NCBI RefSeq assembly: GCF_032118995.1
Contig: NC_092669.1
Span: 10,774,335 to 10,838,334, forward strand
Direction of reading: 5' to 3'
Length of the DNA: 64,000 nt
Origin: Asterias amurensis
Lineage: Eukaryota > Echinodermata > Asteroidea > Forcipulatida > Asteriidae
Both the position numbers and the translations under genes were made by a program. Numbering within the stretch: position 1 is the first letter of the stretch; each line of letters starts with the position of its first letter. Below the pieces are notes generated by a model. That model saw only the letters and a list, made by a program, of their open reading frames with translations, was not told the DNA's origin and did not search any database. Of this stretch, positions 56,693 to 64,000 are shown piece by piece.

Positions 56693-57920
56693 CAGGGTCA
56701 TATATTTGGATTCCGTGACCATTTATTTGCTACCTTTTTTCTCGATGGATTTGACTTCAGGAACCATTTAAAAAGAAAATAAGGTCCTATGAGCCTCTGA
56801 AATGTAATAGGAACTTTTTTTATTGCGCAGTATTCAAAATGGCCACCGACGCCATCTTGAAAAACATAAATTGTAATAGCTCTGGCCCCAGATGACCTAG
56901 ACGGACAAATGAGATGTCCTTTTCCACTATTTCTGGCATGCCAAATACACTGGAATGGTAATTGTAAAGTTTTGGGACCATCTTGACCTCTAAATCCAAG
57001 ATGGCCGCCGTCGCCATCTTGAAAAAACATACAATGTAATAGCTCTGGCACCATATGACCTAGACGGACAAAAGAGATGTAATTTTCCACTATTTCTGAC
57101 ATGCTTAATACACTGGAATGGAAATTGTAAAGTTTGGGGACCATCTTGACCTCTAAATCCAAGATGGCCTCCTTCGCCATCTTGAAACATAACTTCCATA
57201 TTAGCTCTGGCACCAGATGACCTAGACAGACATAGACTTTAACTATCAAATAATATAATAGAGGCATGAATAGGTTTTCATCACTCAGGATGGCCAATGA
57301 TGTTTTTAGATAATAATCTTATTAAATATTATCCCTATAAACAAAACAAAAACCATAATTGATTTTTCATATGTTAAAAATGAAACCCTGATTGTTCTCT
57401 GTTAGTTTATCTTGTGCCAGAGCTGTCACATTTCATAATTTTCAAGATGGCGGAGGCGGCCATCTTGGATTTTGTGACCACGATGATCCCTAACTCTACA
57501 ATTACCATTCCAGTGGATTTTGTAATGGCAGAAATAGTGGGAATATACACTTTTTCCCCGTCTGGTTCCATATCGCTAGTATATTTTTCAAGTTGGAGAT
57601 GTCGGCCATCTTGGATTTAGAGGTCAAGATGGTCCCCAAACCTTACAATTACCATTCCAGTGTATTTGGCATGCCAGATATAGTTGAAAAGGACATATAT
57701 TTTGTCTGTCTAGCTCATATGGTGCCAGATCTATTACAAGTTATGTTTTTCATGATGGCGTCGGCGGCCATTTTGAATATTGCGCAATATAAAAATAGTT
57801 CCTGTCACATTTCAGAGGTTCATAGGGGCTTATTTTTCTTTTAGATGGTTCCTGAAGTCAAATCCATCGAGAAAAAAAGGTAGCAAAAAAATGGTCACGG
57901 AATCCAAAGATATGACCCTA
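56693..57920. mobile_element. Foldback element with tandem units inside its arms
   Basis: Ends CAGGGTCATATATTTGGATTC and GAATCCAAAGATATGACCC. The left arm holds 162-163-bp units starting TCTTGAAA at 56855, 57017 and 57180, each with AAGATGGCCGCC, ATTTCTGGCATGCC and CTGGAATGGTAATTG. The right arm has the complementary series. About 190 bp of unique spacer. No coding capacity. Confidence 0.9.
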
Positions 57921-59280
57921 CTGTAAATACTATTGTTTTACTCATTTCCTAAAAACTATGCCATTTCAAGCAAAACTATTTCAAGGGAAGTTTTCTACCA
58001 TGACCATCTTTATACCATGCAAGTTTTGTGCAAATCTTTAACCATATATAAAACAGTACAATTATTTTTCAGTAGTCAAAGTCCACTTGTGAAAGAAAGA
58101 CAAAATCATCAGGGCCAATCTTACATTATTAAACTGTGTAAGTTTTAACTTTATTTGATACGCTTTCAGTGCAAAATTTGTTAGCACCCCCAAAACGTGT
58201 GCAATGTGCATGTAATTCCAATATAATTCCAGTTCTGTATACTAAATTTCCATAATATTGTGTCTAAACTGTGTTAAATTAAACTTTTTAACAATAAAAT
58301 TCCTCTATGGAATATACCTCTTAAAGTTATTGTTGGCAGCGAATGAAGTTGTGTTCAAAATTTTGCACTGAAAGGGCTTACAAAATTACAGGTTTTCAGG
58401 TAAAATTAGAGACTTGTAATAACTTGTTTACTTTCATAATCGTTTTACTGTCGATTGAAAAATTGGTACATCACTGAATTTGACCTTAAATACCGCTTTA
58501 TTAAAGTCCGGTCATCACGGTGTGTACTCTAGGTCGGACTAATGGGTTGTTAAAACAACTTTTTAACTTTGCAAGTTGGGAAAAAAAAATCTATTGAAGT
58601 TTGTTTAATAATGTTAAACAATTTTTGAGATTCAGTAGTTATTCAGCAGATTGTTCTCAAAGGAACTGATGGTTAACAAAGTTGCTTCAGTTGGAGTTGT
58701 GTTGGATTTGCAATAAATTTACAGTGACTAATTATAACAGAAGAGAAGTGTGTAAAAGACTAATTATTGGTATTGTCAGACTAATTGAAAGACTAAATAG
58801 TTGTGCTGCATGACTAATTAATTTTCTTGGATGACTAATTTAATTTCGTGTATTACCAATCTCCAGATCAATTAGTCATTTTAAACCATTTTCAAAGACA
58901 AACTATAATTTGTCATTTCAGTGTGTATTGACTAATCTTTTGATTGAGTGACCTATTAAAGATTAGTCAAATTAAACCATGTAAATGACTAATTTTTTTT
59001 AGACAATTGACTAAGTGATGTTTTCAGTGTAACAAAATACTATATACGGTATATTTTGTTACTTTAAATAATTGTGTTTAAACATGATGAAAAAGAAGAT
59101 TCATTTGTCTTATTGATTTCTCGATTTCATACGCGCGAGATTTGCACAAAATTACGAGTATCCGCGTTGGGAGTAGAGATATATAATTAAGCTTTATTGT
59201 TGGGTGGGAGAAACTTGTATACACAAACACACGTATCATTGTATACTGCATGAACCAATTTGTCAACCCTTAGAATTGCA
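57921..59280. other. Intergenic, no gene seen
   Basis: AT-rich. Near 58720-59010 the motif GACTAATT recurs many times in both directions, a degenerate local repeat. An AATAAA at 58293 could end the 56.5 kb gene. Confidence 0.45.
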
Positions 59281-59289
59281 TGTCGAGTT

Positions 59290-59768
59290 TTGTAAGCACT
59301 GGGCCCACTGCTAGCTTAGCAGTAGCACAACAAAATTATGCTTACCACCAGCCACACCAATAAGGTTACCAACCAAACATGCGATGTCACATGTAAAAAA
59401 AAAAATACTGGGTTTGTGCTTAGCAGACAATGTTAAGCAATACTTTCTGCCTACAAGCAGCTCTTTGATAATGGGCATAGATTATGTAAGCAGCCATTTT
59501 GTGCTTACGGAGCGTCCCGTATCGGAGTTTCTATTTCAAAAAGCTGTTTACCATAAGCAAGGGTAAATGTTTGCTTAATTAATGTGGCACACGAGTGACG
59601 TAGCAAAGCAATACCATGGTAAAATGTCCATACGTGCCAATAAATGTACTGCTAATTACTTGAGAAATCAAGGTGAAATACAATTTATGCTACACACATT
59701 TTTTTGCTACAGTAAGCACAAAAAAATAAGCTTACAATTTCATAAAGCTTTATGAAATTGGGCCCTGG
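59290..59768. mobile_element. MITE-B-like copy with long insert
   Basis: CACTGGGCCCACTGCTAGC at the left, ATAAAGCTTTATGAAATTGGGCCC at the right, many GCTTAC/GTAAGC motifs within. Confidence 0.65.
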
Positions 59769-60580
59769 TCAAAAACCAGTAGCAGTGCGTGCGCCCTCTC
59801 TCGTTTGGGTAATTAAATCAAATAGTCAAGAGAAGTTAATATCAGGTATATTTTTGTAATTTATCTAAACATTATACTTTGATCTCATAATGGTTACAAT
59901 TGATTTTGTATGATATTGTATAATACTACATAATTATTTATAAAAGGTAGACGACATTTTAAACCAGTACTGTACTCAGCTTATACTTTTTCTGTAAACA
60001 TTATTGTCATTGTCAACTTTGTCAACCATTCTCGCGCTGAGGCGGGGGGGGGGGGGCATTTTTAACCAGCTTTGCTTGTAAATCAATGTGAATAAATAAC
60101 CCTTGAGCTCTATTGTGTTCGTTATAATTATGTTCACTTTGTCGTGTTAAACCGCAATAAAAAGACGTAAAGGGTTACGTGACATTAAAATTCCCCACCC
60201 CTGCTCGGATATGGATCAAACTTGCCCTGCCCCAACCACTCCCTTGAAGCCATGTATTTACTTCAATTGGTCACCGTAGTCTGTGGTCGAACCCATACAT
60301 AAACAGGGGTAATTGAAGAATTTATGTGTGCTTTAAATTAGTATTTGTCTCCACATGCGCACGTAGGACCACATTATTCAGTGTCGTTAGTTTGACTAAC
60401 ACCAGCAGGATTGCAGATGAACAGTATTTTTTTTAAATAGAAAATTTACAATATTGTGTTTTTTCATAAATAATAATTATCAGAAATAAACGTGCTCGTC
60501 GACGCAGGCCAACCTACCTCAAATCTTGTAGTTCTTCTGATACAACGGCAAGTCTTATTGGATAGAATAACTTCGTTGCA
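59769..60580. other. Intergenic, upstream of POLD1
   Basis: No exon seen. One poly-G tract at 60043-60056. Confidence 0.5.
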
Positions 60581-60660
60581 AAGTAAGGACCAATCACAAC
60601 GTTTGTAACGAAGTGCCTCGTCAGAGCAAACAATCGCGCCATTTTCGAAGGAAGTTGCGG
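60580..60660 (+). promoter_or_regulatory. POLD1 promoter region
   Basis: CCAAT box in GGACCAATCAC near 60588 and GCGCCATTTTCG near 60636-60650 (E2F/YY1-like). TATA-less, as expected for a replication gene. The start site is inferred to be about 60640-60660. Confidence 0.5.
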
Positions 60661-60679
60661 GAACTTCTTCGTACGAGAA
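60650..60679 (+). other. POLD1: Probable POLD1 5' untranslated exon
   Basis: Ends at the donor GAGAA/GTAAGC (60680). Splicing to the acceptor at 63284 would place the ATG 9 nt into exon 2 and remove the foldback element. No in-frame coding is needed. Confidence 0.45.
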
Positions 60680-61149
60680 GTAAGCTCTCTTAATTTGGAT
60701 AAAAAATCATGCTATTTGTTGTCATAAAACAAATTAGTTAGAAGGATTGTTGTCGACAGCTGTTCTGGCTTTTGAATAAACGGTAAATATGAATGATTAT
60801 TATTTACACAAGAGTAAAATCGGAGGTTTTGGTGTTGTGCCCAGTTTGCGGACAGTCAAACAGTGGATGTTTTGACGTGACATGTGATGCTGTTGACACG
60901 CATGACATGTGGTGGTAAACTCAATTGAGTTTGTTACTACTGCAGTACTACTGCTACACTAGAGATACATAAGGGAGGATGATTTTCTGCACCTCGCCAC
61001 CAATTTTTCCGGCCTAAATTAACTCATAGTCCTTATTTATAAAAATGGCCAGAAATTCACTCAAATTGGTCATTGGTTGGTTGGTGGCGAGGTCGTAAAA
61101 TTTTGTTCAATCTTTAAAAATTAAAGTCAATGGAATGGATGGGAAACTT

Positions 61150-61212
61150 TTGTCTTGAATTGAAGGGGCACCAAGGCCAAGGTCGCAAGGACTAGGGGCA
61201 ACGGAGGCCATG
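61150..61212. repeat. AAGGGCACCAAGGC-family fragment
   Basis: GAAGGGGCACCAAGGCCAAGG and GGGGCAACGGAGGCC, related to the 25.3 kb block. Confidence 0.5.
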
Positions 61213-61405
61213 GCATACATGTTATTTTTGTTAGTGTTTGATACAAAATTATTTCAAATAACGAATGGAAAAATGGTGCCAGGATCGGATGGTGATATGG
61301 TCACACTTTTCTGCCCGCCTGATCCAGGACAAGCAAGATCAGCCTATATTTCAAGAAGTTGCTGTGGATGGGTGTGCGCCACCACTTTTTCATTTGATAT
61401 GATAT

Positions 61406-63067
61406 ACCTCAATTTAGACCCAGTGACTGGGGCGCTGTACTCCTTTTAAACAATTTTTGACTTCATCTGTCGTACTAGCGCCCCAGGGAACGGCACAGAA
61501 TTTTAACGAATACCCTGTTTTTCGCGACACCCAGCCACAAAAAATGCCTCAAAATGACAAAAAGACCAAAAAAAACTAGCTCAAAAATCGCCTACTCTAT
61601 TCTCGATACGTCTAGGATGTAACATCAGGCATTTAATTGTACTCACGATCATTTTTTAAACTCCAAATCGATGATTTTTAACTCCGCATTGTGGAGCGAT
61701 TGACAAGTCTGCGATTTTCGGATGTGTATGGTAACGAAACATGGCGTCGCGGTGTATAGATCAGGTGGTAGTCGCATCACGTGTCTTCGGTTTGCTTGTG
61801 GCGCGTTGTGGGTGGATGTCCATCAACGGCTGTTTAATGCTACACTTGTTACAGGCGTTACAGCGAATGCTATACATTGTACACTGGGATGGGTACAGGC
61901 GCTGCAGCTAGCGAGTGCCCACGTGCGTTCAATCATGGGCAACGTAACTTACACGGTGCCGGGTTGTTGGAAAATTATCAGAAAGGGGGTGAAAGGTTCT
62001 CAGAAAGGGAATATTGTCTGAAAGAGGGGATGAAGTCTGCTGGTCTGGATTTTTCTGGTCATTGCCCCCCCCCCCCAAAAAAAAAAAAAAAAAAAAAAAA
62101 ACAAAAAAAAAGGGGGAAAAGATGATAAATAAATAAAAACCGCTGTACTTCATCTAGCCTACGATTTTTGTGCATGGTTAAATTGCTTCTTATAATGTTT
62201 AGTGCTGCCAGTGTCACTGTAGAAAAAAATGGCGTTCAATACAGATACATATCAGGATTTGCTGGAACGGTACAACCCCCCCCTCAATTTAACCACGCAC
62301 GAAAATCGTTAGGCCTAGATGAAGTGCAGCGGTTTTTATTTATTTATCATCTTTTTCCCCCTTTTTTTTCGTTTTTTTTTTTTTTTTTTTTTTTTGGGGG
62401 GGGCGATGACCAGAAAATCCAGACCAGACAGACTTCATTCCCTCTTTCAGACAATATTCCCTTTCTGAGAACCTTTCACCCCCTTTCTGATAATTTTCCA
62501 ACAACCCGGCACCGTGTAAGTTACGTTGCCCATGATTGAACGCACCTGGGCACTCGCTAGCTGCAGCGCCTGTACCCATCCCAGTGTACAATGTATAGCA
62601 TTCGCTGCAACGCCTGTAACAAGTGTAGCATTAAACAGCCGTTGATGGACATCCACCCACAACGCGTCACCAGCAAACCGAAGACACATGATGCGACTAC
62701 CACCTGATCTATACACCGCGACGCCATGTTTCGTTACCATACACATCCGAAAATCGCAGACTTGTCAATTGCTCCACGATGCGGAGTTAAAAATCATCGA
62801 TTTGGAGTTTAAAAAATGATCGTGAGTACAATTAAATGCCTGATGTTACATCCTAGACGTATCGAGAATAGAGTAGGCGATTTTTGAGCTAGTTTTTTTG
62901 GTCTTTTTGTCATTTTGAGGCATTTTTTGTGGCTGGGTGTCGCGAAAAACAGGGTATTCGTTAAAATTCTGTGCCGTTCCCTGGGGCGCTAGTATGACAG
63001 ATGAAGTCAAAAATTGTTTAAAAGGAGTACAGCGCCCCAGTCACTGGGTCTAACCTCAATTTAGATA
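61406..63067. mobile_element. TU-like foldback transposon, two 766-bp inverted arms
   Basis: Left arm about 61420-62185, right arm about 62285-63051, loop 99 bp. Arms start GACCCAGTGACTGGGGCGC and look more than 95% identical by eye. A poly-C/poly-A tract near 62067-62110 is mirrored at 62368-62402. The direct repeat ACCTCAATTTAGA (61406-61418, and after the right end) looks like a target-site duplication. Reading frames in the arms are mirrored (MCMVTKHGVAVYRSGG on both strands) and not genes. It sits in the POLD1 5' intron. Confidence 0.93.
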
Positions 63068-63293
63068 TCCCTTTTCAGTAAAAATGAGTGAACAAGTGGT
63101 GGCGCCATACTGAAAGTTATCCCAATTTTGTTGAATATGAATATGATGACATTTCAGCAAATCACTAATCAGTAAAAGTTAAAACAAATATTTATTACCA
63201 TTATAGACAGATAGACTGAAAGCTTACGCCATGTACAAATACCAAGAAGAAAATTATCATTCATTCTTTCTTTCCCCTGACCAGAAACTCACG

Positions 63294-63495
63294 ATGGATC
63301 CCAAACGAAAGCCACCCATTTCTGCCGGTCCGAAATCCAAAAGAGCACGGAATGATTTCGAAGACGACCCCTCGACATTCGAGGAGGAACTGGCCCTTCT
63401 TGAGATGGTAGAGGCGGAGATGTCTCAAGCTTCATCAACTGGTTCACAACAGTCCATGCCACCTTTTAAGAGTACCACAACGGGCAGGGCACCAG
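63294..63495 (+). CDS. POLD1: POLD1 first coding exon (DNA polymerase delta catalytic subunit), continues past the window
   Basis: POLD1 is the B-family polymerase and 3'-5' exonuclease that makes the lagging strand. Only the N-terminus is here: MDPKRKPPISAGPKSKRARN, DDPSTFEEELALLEMVEAEM and 27 more residues to APG. This matches the basic KRAR nuclear-localisation start and the acidic FEEDLALMEEMEAE block of the animal enzyme. The acceptor CCTGACCAG is 9 nt upstream of the ATG, and the donor GTAAAA follows APG in phase 1. Catalytic exons are outside. The ATG is chosen as the first in this exon and by homology. Confidence 0.85.
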
Positions 63496-63514
63496 GTAAA
63501 ATATCAACAAGAGA

Positions 63515-63575
63515 AACTCAATTTAACCCTCCTACAGTTTGACCAATCAATTTTATCTACCACTGAGGTTTGATC
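63515..63575. repeat. Single TTAACCCTCCTACAGTTTG motif
   Basis: One unit of the family arrayed at 11.6-12.5 kb, just inside POLD1 intron 2, followed by TTTATCTACCACTGAGG. Confidence 0.6.
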
Positions 63576-63827
63576 CCTGGCTACACGTCAGTTTACCATA
63601 GACCCTTCCCATGAAATATGTAAATTGCACATAGCGCGTGCACACTTACATTTTGGTTGGCAAAATGAGGGAATATCGCGCTGTTTTGTGCACGGCTAAT
63701 GGGTGCGTGACGCAGAAGCGATTGTGCGTCTGCTCAGTGCAGCACTCTGGCGTTTGCCAACCAATTGGGTATGTACGCATGAAGGAATTAGCATAATTCA
63801 TGACAAGGGTCCATTGTATGGCTTTTT

Positions 63828-63955
63828 ACTGGCACCTCCCAAACTAAGGTATTGACAATACAGGGAGACCACCAACATAGGGCTAGATAGCTCAGTTAAT
63901 AGAGTGCTGGCATGTTAATCCTGAAGTCGTTGGTTCAAATCCCGCTCTAGTCAAC
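63828..63955 (+). mobile_element. SINE-2 copy
   Basis: CTGGCACCTCCCAAACTAAG, then GGGCTAGATAGCTCAG, GTT in the anticodon position and GGTTCAAATCCCGCTCTAG. The acceptor pairing GGCTAGA/TCTAGTC is intact. Confidence 0.82.
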
Positions 63956-64000
63956 TTTTCAGCTGATCAGCTGATTTCAATTTTTCTTTTTCAAAACAGT

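Noticed and set aside
56698..57297. 199-codon minus-strand frame with repeated LEVKMVPK blocks
   Set aside because: Repeats of the 162-bp unit of a foldback element. The period is a multiple of three only for one unit, and the same blocks occur inverted on the right.
61722..62746. Mirrored 99-residue frames MCMVTKHGVAVYRSGG on both strands
   Set aside because: The same sequence in the two arms of the foldback element. No transposase or known domain recognised, and poly-A/poly-C tracts interrupt any extension.

Overview
The window is animal genomic DNA: it is intron-rich with GT-AG splice sites, polymorphic simple repeats, and a very dense load of short palindromic transposons (MITEs), tRNA-derived SINEs and foldback elements. 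The best guess is an echinoderm, perhaps a sea star. The grounds are the invertebrate-deuterostome character of the adaptin protein and the foldback and MITE landscape. This is inference; no species marker is present. One assembly gap of N lies at 54116-54615.

The dominant gene is the alpha subunit of the AP-2 clathrin adaptor (AP2A) on the minus strand. I could reconstruct it completely as 23 coding exons from the ATG at 42084 to the TGA at 5198. The exon lengths sum to 2922 nt (973 codons plus stop) with every splice phase consistent. A probable non-coding first exon and YY1-type promoter lie at about 43.73-43.86 kb. The intron between residues 799 and 800 is a U12-type AT-AC intron. The introns carry most of the mobile DNA and several minisatellites: a 12-bp G-rich array at 6.8-7.5 kb, a 97-bp array at 12 kb, a 140-bp array at 27.2-28.2 kb that repeats half of coding exon 8 with its 5' splice site, a 70-bp array at 30 kb, and a 12-bp array at 31.4-31.6 kb.

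Right of AP2A the plus strand holds three gene pieces. The first is a 5' exon with a TATA promoter at 49.0-49.8 kb, coding for an unrecognised protein with an engrailed-type (eh1-like) motif. The second is the C-terminal end of an unrecognised, probably lineage-expanded protein at 54.9-56.6 kb. The third is the promoter, untranslated exon and first coding exon of POLD1, the DNA polymerase delta catalytic subunit, at 60.6-63.5 kb; it continues beyond the right edge. A 1.6-kb foldback element made of two 766-bp inverted arms sits inside the POLD1 5' intron. A second foldback of 1.2 kb lies at 56.7-57.9 kb. At the far left a possible first exon of another minus-strand gene (781-820) points out of the window.

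Repeat families are named locally here: MITE-A (outer ends like GGCAGTGGACACTATTGG, more than 20 copies), MITE-B (ends like GGGCCCAATTTCATAGAGC), MITE-C (GGAACACGTTGCCTTGG), MITE-D and MITE-E, and SINE-1 to SINE-4 (four tRNA-derived families). The genes show no operon-like relationship. AP2A and POLD1 are both housekeeping genes, and their human relatives also share a chromosome band.
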